A stretch of 64,000 nt of DNA from Paratinospora sagittata (lineage: Eukaryota; Streptophyta; Magnoliopsida; Ranunculales; Menispermaceae). Location of the stretch: positions 2,728,001-2,792,000 of the forward strand of contig JAYMFD010001271.1 of assembly GCA_035771175.1 (NCBI GenBank), written 5' to 3'. The notes beneath the pieces were generated by a model. It did no database searches. It was not told the origin of the DNA and was given only the letters and a program-made list of their open reading frames with translations. Position 1 is the stretch's first letter, and every line of letters begins with the position of its first letter. A program made the position numbers and the translations under genes. This document shows positions 22,400 through 35,342 of this stretch, piece by piece.

Positions 22400-23568
22400 A
22401 CAAGTTCTTCATTTTATCCCTTTTGTGCTGAGATTTTAAGAAGCAATTCATTGTTTTAAACTGTAAGTATATGAAGTGTTCTCAGTAAAAGAACACAACA
22501 CATCACCTATATTCTTTCTCTGAGAGCTACAACTAATCATCAAGAACACATCAAATTATAGCTATCAAAGTCTTCAAAGATCAAGCCCTAAGAACGAAGA
22601 CGTATCTCAATGCTAATGCGTTAGTTCAATCTTAGGTGTTATGGTAACCTCTCGATCAATCTCAGCACGAAAACTCTCTAAATTGCAAGTCTTCAATATC
22701 ACTTGGATATAGTATTTGATTTTGACAAAATATTTTCCGATAGGTTTTAATCATAATTTCAATTAGTTTTAAATGATTTAAAAGTGTTTTGAGTCAATGA
22801 AATGGTTCTTAAGTGTTAAAATATTAATTTTTCCATAATTGGGCTATCCACCACTTTGCCAAAATTGCGCACTATCAGTGTTGATAACACGCTGATAGGG
22901 TTGAATAATCAAAAATCAATTTTTCTTGGAAAATTGCCCACAACGCGCTATCCCTCGCTATCCCTTTTGATAACTCGCTATAAAGTAGTTACCGTGATCT
23001 TTCGATTTTTACTAAAATGGGCAATAGCGTGCTATAATAGGCCTACATTGCACTCTAACGGAAAGTCCAAAAAACTCGAGCTTTTGGGTATGTGTATATC
23101 GACTTACAATAGCCCGCTATAAGTCATTAGTGCGCATGATACACAATCCAATAGCATGCTATCCGAGTTTGACTTAGAAATCTAACATTTCTAACGAGAA
23201 AACGCAGGCCCTTTTCCTTGCTCGATTTTTCCATTCCTTACACAGTTTTGACGGGGAATCGTAACTGAAATATTCTCCACTACGACATGGATGATGCCCA
23301 TTGTTTCTCACGACCAAAACAACTTTAGATTAAACAATGTTTTGAATTCGAATCATTTCCTACTCTCTTGCTGTTTAACCTGCAATTGCTAATTTAATAA
23401 AACACTCATTGTCTAATTTTCAGATACACAACACACGATTTCAGCAAGTTAGACTGAGCTTTCCAAAGAGTATTTCAAAAGAAGAAAGTCGTGATTTTTG
23501 GCATTGTCAATAAATGCTTCGACCCGAATCAAAGTTGGAAACTGTCTTGAAGATAACTTTATTGTTTA
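22400..23568 (+). repeat. Monomer 20 (G2)
   Basis: G subtype with GGTGTTATGG, CCGATAGGT, CATAATTGGG and the 15-bp deletion. Private GACTTAGAAAT, one A lost in GAGAAAACGC, and GTTTCTCACGACC. Confidence 0.95.
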
Positions 23569-24746
23569 ACAAGTTCTTCATTTTATCCCTTTTGTGCTGA
23601 GATTTTAAGAAGCAATTCATTGTTTTAAACTGTAAGTATATGAAGTGTTCTCTGTAAGAGAAAACAACACATCACCTATATTCTTTTTCTGAGAGCTACA
23701 ACTAATCATCAAGAACACATGAAATTATAGCTATCAAAGTCTTCAAAGATCAAGCCCTAAGAACGAAGACATATCTCAATGCTAATGCGTTAGTTCAATC
23801 TTAGGTGTGTATGGTAACCTCTCGATCAATCTCAGCACGAAAACTCTCTAAATTGCAAGTCTTCAATATCACTTGGATACAGTATTTGATTTTGACAAAA
23901 TATTTTCCGAAAGATTTTAATCATAATTTCAATTAGTTTTGAATGATTTAAAAGTGTTTTGAGTCAATGAAATGGTCCTTAAGTGTTAAAATATTAATTT
24001 TTCCAAAATCGGGCTATCCACCGCTTTGCCAAGATTTTACAAAAGGTAGTAGCGCACTATCAGTGTTGATAACACGCTGATAGGGTTGAATAATCAAAAA
24101 TCAATTTTTCTTGGAAAATTGCCCACAACGCGCTATCCCTTTTGATAACTCGCTATAAAGTAGTTACCGTGATCTTTCGATTTTTACTAAAATGGGCCTT
24201 AGCGTGCTATAGGCCTAGATTGCACTCTAACGGAAAGTCCAAAAAACTCGAGCTCTTGGGTATGTGTATATCGACTTACAATAGCCCGCTATAAGTCATT
24301 AGTGCGCATGATACACAACCCAATAGCATGCTATCCGAGTTTGAGTTAGAAATCTCACATTTCTAACGAGAAAAACGCAGGCCCTTTCCCTTGCTCGATT
24401 TTTCCATTCCTTACACAGTTTTGACTGGGAATCGTAACTGAAATATTCTGTACTACGACATGGATGATGATGCCCATTGTTTCGCACAGCCAAAACAACT
24501 TTAGATTAAACAATGTTTTGAATTCAAATCATTTCCTACTCTCTTGCTGTTTAACCTGCAATTGCTAATTTAATAAAACACTCATTGTCTAATTTTCAGA
24601 TACACAACACACACGATTTCAGCAAGTTAGACTGAGCTTTCCAAAGAGTATTTCAAAAGATGAAAGTCGTGATTTTTGGCATTGTCAATAAATGCTTCGA
24701 CCCGAATCAAAGTTGGAAACTGTCTTGAAGATAACTTCATTGTTTA
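23569..24746 (+). repeat. Monomer 21
   Basis: First monomer of the core: TTCTCTGTAAG, GGATACAG, GAAAGATTTT, GGGCCTTAGCG, ATTCTGTACTACG, GATGATGATG. Private CACATGAAATT and GATAACACG. Confidence 0.95.
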
Positions 24747-25923
24747 ACAAGTTCTTCATTTTATCCCTTTTGTGCTGAGATTTTAAGAAGCAATTCATTG
24801 TTTTAAACTGTAAGTATATGAAGTGTTCTCAGTAAGAGAAAACAACACATCACCTATATTCTTTCTCTGAGAGCTACAACTAATCATCAAGAACACATCA
24901 AATTATAGCAATCAAAGTCTTCAAAGATCAAGCCCTAAGAACGAAGACATATCTCAATGCTAATGCGTTAGTTCAATCTTAGGTGTTATGGTAACCTCTC
25001 GATCAATCTCAGCACGAAAACTCTCTAAATTGCAAGTCTTCAATATCACTTGGATATAGTATTTGATTTTGACAAAATATTTTTCAAAAGGTTTTAATCA
25101 TAATTTCAATTAGTTTTGAATGATTTAAAAGTGTTTTGAGTCAATGAAATGGTTCTTAAGTGTTAAAATATTAATTTTTCCAAAATCGGGCTATCCACCG
25201 CTTTGCCAAGATTTTACAAAAGGTAGTAGCGCACTATCAGTGTTGATAGCACGCTGATAGGGTCGAATAATCAAAAATCAATTTTTCTTGGAAAATTGCC
25301 CACAACGCGCTATCCCTTTTGATAACTCTCTATAAAGTAGTTACCGTGATCTTTCGATTTTTACTAAAATGGGCCTTAGCGTGCTATAGGCCTAGATTGC
25401 ACTCTAACGGAAAGTCCAAAAAACTCGAGCTCTTGGGTATGTGTATATCGACTTACAATAGCCCGCTATAAGTCATTAGTGCGCATGATACACAACCCAA
25501 TAGCATGCTATCCGAGTTTGAGTTAGAAATCTCACATTTCTAACGAGAAAAACGCAGGCCCTTTCCCTTGCTCGATTTTTCCATTCCTTACACAGTTTTG
25601 ACTGGGAATCGTAACTGAAATATTAGCCACTACGACATGGATGATGATGCCCATTGTTTCGCACGGCCAAAACAACTTTAGATTAAACAATGTTTTGAAT
25701 TCAAATCATTTCCTACTCTCTTGCTGTTTAACCTGCAATTGCTAATTTAATAAAACACTCATTGTCTAATTTTCAGATACACAACACACACGATTTCAGC
25801 AAGTTAGACTGAGCTTTCCAAAGAGTATTTCAAAAGAAGAAAGTCGTGATTTTTGGCATTGTCAATAAATGCTTCGACCCGAATCAAAGTTGGAAACTGT
25901 CTTCAAGATAACTTCATTGTTTA
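24747..25923 (+). repeat. Monomer 22
   Basis: Partner of monomer 24: ATTTTTCAAAAGG, GGGTCGAATAATC, AACTCTCTATAAAG, TATTAGCCAC. Private TATAGCAATC and GTCTTCAAGATAAC. Confidence 0.95.
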
Positions 25924-27101
25924 ACAAGTTCTTCATTTTATCCCTTTTGTGCTGAGATTTTAAGAAGCAATTCATTGTTTTAAACTGTAAGTATATGAAG
26001 TGTTCTCTGTAAGAGAAAACAACACATCACCTATATTCTTTTTCTGAGAGCTACAACTAATCATCAAGAACACATCAAATTATAGCTATCAAAGTCTTCA
26101 AAGATCAAGCCCTAAGAACGAAGACATATCTCAATGCTAATGCGTTAGTTCAATCTTAGGTGTGTATGGTAACCTCTCGATCAATCTCAGCACGAAAACT
26201 CTCTAAATTGCAAGTCTTCAATATCACTTGGATACAGTATTTGATTTTGACAAAATATTTTCCGAAAGATTTTAATCATAATTTCAATTAGTTTTGAATG
26301 ATTTAAAAGTGTTTTGAGTCAATGAAATGGTCCTTAAGTGTTAAAATATTAATTTTTCCAAAATCGGGCTATCCACCGCTTTGCCAAGATTTTACAAAAG
26401 GTAGTAGCGCACTATCAGTGTTGATAGCACGCTGATAGGGTTGAATAATCAAAAATCAATTTTTCTTGGAAAATTGCCCACAACGCGCTATCCCTTTTGA
26501 TAACTCGCTATAAAGTAGTTACCGTGATCTTTCGATTTTTACTAAAATGGGCCTTAGCGTGCTATAGGCCTAGATTGCACTCTAACGGAAAGTCCAAAAA
26601 ACTCGAGCTCTTGGGTATGTGTATATCGACTTACAATAGCCCGCTATAAGTCATTAGTGCGCATGATACACAACCCAATAGCATGCTATCCGAGTTTGAG
26701 TTAGAAATCTCACATTTCTAACGAGAAAAACGCAGGCCCTTTCCCTTGCTCGATTTTTCCATTCCTTACACAATTTTGACTGGGAATCGTAACTGAAATA
26801 TTCTGTACTACGACATGGATGATGATGCCCATTGTTTCGCACAGCCAAAACAACTTTAGATTAAACAATGTTTTGAATTCAAATCATTTCCTACTCTCTT
26901 GCTGTTTAACCTGCAATTGCTAATTTAATAAAACACTCATTGTCTAATTTTCAGATACACAACACACACGATTTCAGCAAGTTAGACTGAGCTTTCCAAA
27001 GAGTATTTCAAAAGATGAAAGTCGTGATTTTTGGCATTGTCAATAAATGCTTCGACCCGAATCAAAGTTGGAAACTGTCTTGAAGATAACTTCATTGTTT
27101 A
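25924..27101 (+). repeat. Monomer 23
   Basis: Repeats monomer 21 at 2355 bp. Private ACACAATTTTGACTGG. Confidence 0.95.
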
Positions 27102-28278
27102 ACAAGTTCTTCATTTTATCCCTTTTGTGCTGAGATTTTAAGAAGCAATTCATTGTTTTAAACTGTAAGTATATGAAGTGTTCTCAGTAAGAGAAAACAA
27201 CACATCACCTATATTCTTTCTCTGAGAGCTACAACTAATCATCAAGAACACATCAAATTATAGCTATCAAAGTCTTCAAAGATCAAGCCCTAAGAACGAA
27301 GACATATCTCAATGCTAATGCGTTAGTTCAATCTTAGGTGTTATGGTAACCTCTCGATCAATCTCAGCACGAAAACTCTCTAAATTGCAAGTCTTCAATA
27401 TCACTTGGATATAGTATTTGATTTTGACAAAATATTTTTCAAAAGGTTTTAATCATAATTTCAATTAGTTTTGAATGATTTAAAAGTGTTTTGAGTCAAT
27501 GAAATGGTTCTTAAGTGTTAAAATATTAATTTTTCCAAAATCGGGCTATCCACCGCTTTGCCAAGATTTTACAAAAGGTAGTAGCGCACTATCAGTGTTG
27601 ATAGCACGCTGATAGGGTCGAATAATCAAAAATCAATTTTTCTTGGAAAATTGCCCACAACGCGCTATCCCTTTTGATAACTCTCTATAAAGTAGTTACC
27701 GTGATCTTTCGATTTTTACTAAAATGGGCCTTAGCGTGCTATAGGCCTAGATTGCACTCTAACGGAAAGTCCAAAAAACTCGAGCTCTTGGGTATGTGTA
27801 TATCGACTTACAATAGCCCGCTATAAGTCATTAGTGCGCATGATACACAACCCAATAGCATGCTATCCGAGTTTGAGTTAGAAATCTCACATTTCTAACG
27901 AGAAAAACGCAGGCCCTTTCCCTTGCTCGATTTTTCCATTCCTTACACAGTTTTGACTGTGAATCGTAACTGAAATATTAGCCACTACGACATGGATGAT
28001 GATGCCCATTGTTTCGCACGGCCAAAACAACTTTAGATTAAACAATGTTTTGAATTCAAATCATTTCCTACTCTCTTGCTGTTTAACCTGCAATTGCTAA
28101 TTTAATAAAACACTCATTGTCTAATTTTCAGATACACAACACACACGATTTCAGCAAGTTAGACTGAGCTTTCCAAAGAGTATTTCAAAAGAAGAAAGTT
28201 GTGATTTTTGGCATTGTCAATAAAAGCTTCGACCCGAATCAAAGTTGGAAACTGTCTTGAAGATAACTTCATTGTTTA
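27102..28278 (+). repeat. Monomer 24
   Basis: Repeats monomer 22 at 2355 bp. Ends with CAATAAAAGCTTCG, the first AAGCTT-bearing tail. Private GACTGTGAATCG and GAAAGTTGTG. Confidence 0.95.
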
Positions 28279-29455
28279 ACAAGTTCTTCATTTTATCCCT
28301 TTTGTGCTGAGATTTTAAGAAGCAATTCATTGTTTTAAACTGTAAGTATATGAAGTGTTCTCAGTAAGAGAAAACAACACATCACCTATATTCTTTCTCT
28401 GAGAGCTACAACTAATCATCAAGAACACATCAAATTATAGCTATCAAAGTCTTCAAAGATCAAGCCCTAAGAACGAAGACATATCTCAATGCTAATGCGT
28501 TAGTTCAATCTTAGGTGTTATGGTAACCTCTCGATCAATCTCAGCACGAAAACTCTCTAAATTGCAAGTCTTCAACATCACTTGGATATAGTATTTGATT
28601 TTGATAAAATATTTTCCGAAAGGTTTTAATCATAATTTCAATTAGTTTTGAATGATTTAAAAGTGTTTTGGGTCAATGAAATGGTTCTTAAGTGTTAAAA
28701 TATTAATTTTTCCAAAATCGGGCTATCCACCGCTTTGCCAAGATTTTACAAAAGGTAGTAGCGCACTATCAGTGTTGATAGCACGCTGATAGGGTCGAAT
28801 AATCAAAAATTAATTTTTCTTGGAAAATTGCCCACAACGCGCTATCCCTTTTGATAACTCTCTATAAAGTAGTTACCGTGATGTTTCGATTTTTACTAAA
28901 ATGGGCCTTAGCGTGCTATAGGCCTAGATTGCACTCTAACGGAAAGTCCAAAAAACTCGAGCTCTTGGGTATGTGTATATCGACTTACAATAGCCCGCTA
29001 TAAGTCATTAGTGCGCATGATACACAACCCAATAGCATGCTATTCGAGTTTGAGTTAGAAATCTCACATTTCTAACGAGAAAAACGCAGGCCCTTTCCCT
29101 TGCTCGATTTTTCCATTCCTTACACAGTTTTGACTGGGAATCGTAACTGAAATATTCTCCACTACGACATGGATGATGATGCCCATTGTTTCGCACGGCC
29201 AAAACAACTTTAGATTAAACAATGTTTTGAATTCAAATCATTTCCTACTCTCTTGCTGTTTAACCTGCAATTGCTAATTTAATAAAACACTCATTGTCTA
29301 ATTTTCAGATACACAACACACACGATTTCAGCAAGTTAGACTGAGCTTTCCAAAGAGTATTTCAAAAGAAGAAAGTCGTGATTTTTGGCATTGTCAATAA
29401 ATGCTTCGACCCGAATCAAAGTTGGAAACTGTCTTGAAGATAACTTCATTGTTTA
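28279..29455 (+). repeat. Monomer 25 (P)
   Basis: P subtype: CAACATCACTTGG, GATAAAATATT, GTTTTGGGTC, AAATTAATTTTT, GTGATGTTTCG, GCTATTCGAG. Confidence 0.95.
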
Positions 29456-30633
29456 ACAAGTTCTTCATTTTATCCCTTTTGTGCTGAGATTTTAAGAAGC
29501 AATTCATTGTTTTAAACTGTAAGTATATGAAGTGTTCTCTGTAAGAGAAAACAACACATCACCTATATTCTTTCTCTGAGAGCTACAACTAATCATCAAG
29601 AACACATCAAATTATAGCTATCAAAGTCTTCAAAGATCAAGCCCTAAGAACGAAGACATATCTCAATGCTAATGCGTTAGTTCAATCTTAGGTGTTATGG
29701 TAACCTCTCGATCAATCTCAGCACGAAAACTCTCTAAATTGCAAGTCTTCAATATCACTTGGATATAGTATTTGATTTTGATAAAATATTTTCCGAAAGG
29801 TTTTTAATCATAATTTCAATTAGTTTTGAATGATTTAAAAGTGTTTTGGGTCAATGAAATGGTTCTTAAGTGTTAAAATATTAATTTTTCCAAAATCGGG
29901 CTATCCACCGCTTTGCCAAGATTTTACAAAAGGTAGTAGCGCACTATCAGTGTTGATAGAACGCTGATAGGGTCGAATAATCAAAAATCAATTTTTCTTG
30001 GAAAATTGCCCACAACGCGCTATCCCTTTTGATAACTCTCTATAAAGTACTTACCGTGATCTTTCGATTTTTACTAAAATGGGCCTTAGCGTGCTATAGG
30101 CCTAGATTGCACTCTAACGGAAAGTCCAAAAAACTCGAGCTCTTGGGTATGTGTATATCGACTTACAATAGCCCGCTATAAGTCATTAGTGCGCATGATA
30201 CACAACCCAATAGCATGCTATCTGAGTTTGAGTTAGAAATCTCACATTTCTAACGAGAAAAACGCAGGCCCTTTCCCTTGCTCGATTTTTCCATTCCTTA
30301 CACAGTTTTGACTGGGAATCGTAACTGAAATATTAGCCACTACGACATGGATGATGATGCCCATTGTTTCGCACAGCCAAAACAACTTTAGATTAAACAA
30401 TGTTTTGAATTCAAATCATTTCCTACTCTCTTGCTGTTTAACCTGCAATTGCTAATTTAATAAAACACTCATTGTCTAATTTTCAGATACACAACACACA
30501 CGATTTCAGCAAGTTAGACTGAGCTTTCCAAAGAGTATTTCAAAAGAAGAAAGTCGTGATTTTTGGCATTGTCAATAAAAGCTTCGACCCGAATCAAAGT
30601 TGGAAACTGTCTTGAAGATAACTTCATTGTTTA
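29456..30633 (+). repeat. Monomer 26 (Q)
   Basis: Q subtype: TTCTCTGTAAG, GGTTTTTAATC, GATAGAACGCTG, AAGTACTTACC, GCTATCTGAG, TATTAGCCAC, CAATAAAAGCTTCG. Confidence 0.95.
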
Positions 30634-31810
30634 ACAAGTTCTTCATTTTATCCCTTTTGTGCTGAGATTTTAAGAAGCAATTCATTGTTTTAAACTGTAA
30701 GTATATGAAGAGTTCTCAGTAAGAGAAAACAACACATCACCTATATTCTTTCTCTGAGAGCTACAACTAATCATCAAGAACACATCAAATTATAGCTATC
30801 AAAGTCTTCAAAGATCAAGCCCTAAGAACGAAGACATATCTCAATGCTAATGCGTTAGTTCAATCTTAGGTGTTATGGTAACCTCTCGATCAATCTCAGC
30901 ACGAAAACTCTCTAAATTGCAAGTCTTCAACATCACTTGGATATAGTATTTGATTTTGATAAAATATTTTCCGAAAGGTTTTAATCATAATTTCAATTAG
31001 TTTTGAATGATTTAAAAGTGTTTTGGGTCAATGAAATGGTTCTTAAGTGTTAAAATATTAATTTTTCCAAAATCGGGCTATCCACCGCTTTGCCAAGATT
31101 TTACAAAAGGTAGTAGCGCACTATCAGTGTTGATAGCACGCTGATAGGGTCGAATAATCAAAAATTAATTTTTCTTGGAAAATTGCCCACAACGCGCTAT
31201 CCCTTTTGATAACTCTCTATAAAGTAGTTACCGTGATCTTTCGATTTTTACTAAAATGGGCCTTAGCGTGCTATAGGCCTAGATTGCACTCTAACGGAAA
31301 GTCCAAAAAACTCGAGCTCTTGGGTATGTGTATATCGACTTACAATAGCCCGCTATAAGTCATTAGTGCGCATGATACACAACCCAATAGCATGCTATTC
31401 GAGTTTGAGTTAGAAATCTCACATTTCTAACGAGAAAAACGCAGGCCCTTTCCCTTGCTCGATTTTTCCATTCCTTACACAGTTTTGACTGGGAATCGTA
31501 ACTGAAATATTCTCCACTACGACATGGATGATGATGCCCATTGTTTCGCACGGCCAAAACAACTTTAGATTAAACAATGTTTTGAATTCAAATCATTTCC
31601 TACTCTCTTGCTGTTTAACCTGCAATTGCTAATTTAATAAAACACTCATTGTCTAATTTTCAGATACACAACACACACGATTTCAGCAAGTTAGACTGAG
31701 CTTTCCAAAGAGTATTTCAAAAGAAGAAAGTCGTGATTTTTGGCATTGTCAATAAATGCTTCGACCCGAATCAAAGTTGGAAACTGTCTTGAAGATAACT
31801 TCATTGTTTA
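30634..31810 (+). repeat. Monomer 27 (P)
   Basis: P subtype with GAAGAGTTCTCAG and the usual GTGATCTTTCG. It abuts another P monomer, which breaks the P/Q alternation. Confidence 0.95.
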
Positions 31811-32987
31811 ACAAGTTCTTCATTTTATCCCTTTTGTGCTGAGATTTTAAGAAGCAATTCATTGTTTTAAACTGTAAGTATATGAAGTGTTCTCAGTAAG
31901 AGAAAACAACACATCACCTATATTCTTTCTCTGAGAGCTACAACTAATCATCAAGAACACATCAAATTATAGCTATCAAAGTCTTCAAAGATCAAGCCCT
32001 AAGAACGAAGACATATCTCAATGCTAATGCGTTAGTTCAATCTTAGGTGTTATGGTAACCTCTCGATCAATCTCAGCACGAAAACTCTCTAAATTGCAAG
32101 TCTTCAACATCACTTGGATATAGTATTTGATTTTGATAAAATATTTTCCGAAAGGTTTTAATCATAATTTCAATTAGTTTTGAATGATTTAAAAGTGTTT
32201 TGGGTCAATGAAATGGTTCTTAAGTGTTAAAATATTAATTTTTCCAAAATCGGGCTATCCACCGCTTTGCCAAGATTTTACAAAAGGTAGTAGCGCACTA
32301 TCAGTGTTGATAGCACGCTGATAGGGTCGAATAATCAAAAATTAATTTTTCTTGGAAAATTGCCCACAACGCGCTATCCCTTTTGATAACTCTCTATAAA
32401 GTAGTTACCGTGATGTTTCGATTTTTACTAAAATGGGCCTTAGCGTGCTATAGGCCTAGATTGCACTCTAACGGAAAGTCCAAAAAACTCGAGCTCTTGG
32501 GTATGTGTATATCGACTTACAATAGCCCGCTATAAGTCATTAGTGCGCATGATACACAACCCAATAGCATGCTATTCGAGTTTGAGTTAGAAATCTCACA
32601 TTTCTAACGAGAAAAACGCAGGCCCTTTCCCTTGCTCGATTTTTCCATTCCTTACACAGTTTTGACTGGGAATCGTAACTGAAATATTCTCCACTACGAC
32701 ATGGATGATGATGCCCATTGTTTCGCACGGCCAAAACAACTTTAGATTAAACAATGTTTTGAATTCAAATCATTTCCTACTCTCTTGCTGTTTAACCTGC
32801 AATTGCTAATTTAATAAAACACTCATTGTCTAATTTTCAGATACACAACACACACGATTTCAGCAAGTTAGACTGAGCTTTCCAAAGAGTATTTCAAAAG
32901 AAGAAAGTCGTGATTTTTGGCATTGTCAATAAATGCTTCGACCCGAATCAAAGTTGGAAACTGTCTTGAAGATAACTTCATTGTTTA
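31811..32987 (+). repeat. Monomer 28 (P)
   Basis: Repeats monomer 25 at 3532 bp, including GTGATGTTTCG. Confidence 0.95.
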
Positions 32988-34165
32988 ACAAGTTCTTCAT
33001 TTTATCCCTTTTGTGCTGAGATTTTAAGAAGCAATTCATTGTTTTAAACTGTAAGTATATGAAGTGTTCTCTGTAAGAGAAAACAACACATCACCTATAT
33101 TCTTTCTCTGAGAGCTACAACTAATCATCAAGAACACATCAAATTATAGCTATCAAAGTCTTCAAAGATCAAGCCCTAAGAACGAAGACATATCTCAATG
33201 CTAATGCGTTAGTTCAATCTTAGGTGTTATGGTAACCTCTCGATCAATCTCAGCACGAAAACTCTCTAAATTGCAAGTCTTCAATATCACTTGGATATAG
33301 TATTTGATTTTGATAAAATATTTTCCGAAAGGTTTTTAATCATAATTTCAATTAGTTTTGAATGATTTAAAAGTGTTTTGGGTCAATGAAATGGTTCTTA
33401 AGTGTTAAAATATTAATTTTTCCAAAATCGGGCTATCCACCGCTTTGCCAAGATTTTACAAAAGGTAGTAGCGCACTATCAGTGTTGATAGAACGCTGAT
33501 AGGGTCGAATAATCAAAAATCAATTTTTCTTGGAAAATTGCCCACAACGCGCTATCCCTTTTGATAACTCTCTATAAAGTACTTACCGTGATCTTTCGAT
33601 TTTTACTAAAATGGGCCTTAGCGTGCTATAGGCCTAGATTGCACTCTAACGGAAAGTCCAAAAAACTCGAGCTCTTGGGTATGTGTATATCGACTTACAA
33701 TAGCCCGCTATAAGTCATTAGTGCGCATGATACACAACCCAATAGCATGCTATCTGAGTTTGAGTTAGAAATCTCACATTTCTAACGAGAAAAACGCAGG
33801 CCCTTTCCCTTGCTCGATTTTTCCATTCCTTACACAGTTTTGACTGGGAATCGTAACTGAAATATTAGCCACTACGACATGGATGATGATGCCCATTGTT
33901 TCGCACAGCCAAAACAACTTTAGATTAAACAATGTTTTGAATTCAAATCATTTCCTACTCTCTTGCTGTTTAACCTGCAATTGCTAATTTAATAAAACAC
34001 TCATTGTCTAATTTTCAGATACACAACACACACGATTTCAGCAAGTTAGACTGAGCTTTCCAAAGAGTATTTCAAAAGAAGAAAGTCGTGATTTTTGGCA
34101 TTGTCAATAAAAGCTTCGACCCGAATCAAAGTTGGAAACTGTCTTGAAGATAACTTCATTGTTTA
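32988..34165 (+). repeat. Monomer 29 (Q)
   Basis: Repeats monomer 26 at 3532 bp. I see no difference by eye. Confidence 0.95.
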
Positions 34166-35342
34166 ACAAGTTCTTCATTTTATCCCTTTTGTGCTGAGAT
34201 TTTAAGAAGCAATTCATTGTTTTAAACTGTAAGTATATGAAGAGTTCTCAGTAAGAGAAAACAACACATCACCTATATTCTTTCTCTGAGAGCTACAACT
34301 AATCATCAAGAACACATCAAATTATAGCTATCAAAGTCTTCAAAGATCAAGCCCTAAGAACGAAGACATATCTCAATGCTAATGCGTTAGTTCAATCTTA
34401 GGTGTTATGGTAACCTCTCGATCAATCTCAGCACGAAAACTCTCTAAATTGCAAGTCTTCAACATCACTTGGATATAGTATTTGATTTTGATAAAATATT
34501 TTCCGAAAGGTTTTAATCATAATTTCAATTAGTTTTGAATGATTTAAAAGTGTTTTGGGTCAATGAAATGGTTCTTAAGTGTTAAAATATTAATTTTTCC
34601 AAAATCGGGCTATCCACCGCTTTGCCAAGATTTTACAAAAGGTAGTAGCGCACTATCAGTGTTGATAGCACGCTGATAGGGTCGAATAATCAAAAATTAA
34701 TTTTTCTTGGAAAATTGCCCACAACGCGCTATCCCTTTTGATAACTCTCTATAAAGTAGTTACCGTGATCTTTCGATTTTTACTAAAATGGGCCTTAGCG
34801 TGCTATAGGCCTAGATTGCACTCTAACGGAAAGTCCAAAAAACTCGAGCTCTTGGGTATGTGTATATCGACTTACAATAGCCCGCTATAAGTCATTAGTG
34901 CGCATGATACACAACCCAATAGCATGCTATTCGAGTTTGAGTTAGAAATCTCACATTTCTAACGAGAAAAACGCAGGCCCTTTCCCTTGCTCGATTTTTC
35001 CATTCCTTACACAGTTTTGACTGGGAATCGTAACTGAAATATTCTCCACTACGACATGGATGATGATGCCCATTGTTTCGCACGGCCAAAACAACTTTAG
35101 ATTAAACAATGTTTTGAATTCAAATCATTTCCTACTCTTTTGCTGTTTAACCTGCAATTGCTAATTTAATAAAACACTCATTGTCTAATTTTCAGATACA
35201 CAACACACACGATTTCAGCAAGTTAGACCGAGCTTTCCAAAGAGTATTTCAAAAGAAGAAAGTCATGATTTTTGGCATTGTCAATAAATGCTTCGACCCG
35301 AATCAAAGTTGGAAACTGTCTTGAAGATAACTTCATTGTTTA
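34166..35342 (+). repeat. Monomer 30 (P)
   Basis: Repeats monomer 27, including GAAGAGTTCTCAG. The tail has private CTACTCTTTTGCTG, GACCGAGC and AGTCATGATT. Confidence 0.95.

Larger units (their letters stand above)
18879..23568 (+). repeat. Four-monomer block D-E-F-G, copy 2
   Basis: Monomers 17-20 match monomers 5-8 at an offset of about 14142 bp, including D-specific TTTGTCCC and CCTAACAACG and the E/G 15-bp deletion. Similarity to copy 1 ends near 23.55 kb, where GATAACTTTATTG replaces GATGACTTCATTG and the next monomer is a different subtype. Confidence 0.92.
23569..28278 (+). repeat. Duplicated 2355-bp dimer (monomers 21-22 and 23-24)
   Basis: Monomers 21 and 23 share TTCTCTGTAAG, GGATACAG, GAAAGATTTT and ATTCTGTACTACG. 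Monomers 22 and 24 share ATTTTTCAAAAGG, GGGTCGAATAATC, AACTCTCTATAAAG and TATTAGCCAC. The repeat distance is 2355 bp and I see about ten differences between the two copies. The block opens the homogenised core and introduces the GATGATGATG triplet and TTTTGGCATTG, both absent from most monomers before it (TTTTGGCATTG occurs earlier in the E and G types). Confidence 0.9.
28279..35342 (+). repeat. Duplicated 3532-bp trimer P-Q-P (monomers 25-27 and 28-30)
   Basis: Monomers 25, 26, 27 recur as 28, 29, 30 at 3532 bp. P monomers carry CAACATCACTTGG, AAATTAATTTTT and GCTATTCGAG. Q monomers carry GGTTTTTAATC, GATAGAACGCTG, AAGTACTTACC, GCTATCTGAG, TATTAGCCAC and a HindIII-type AAGCTT. 26 and 29 look identical by eye. 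Monomers 31-32 continue as a related Q-P pair. Confidence 0.9.
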
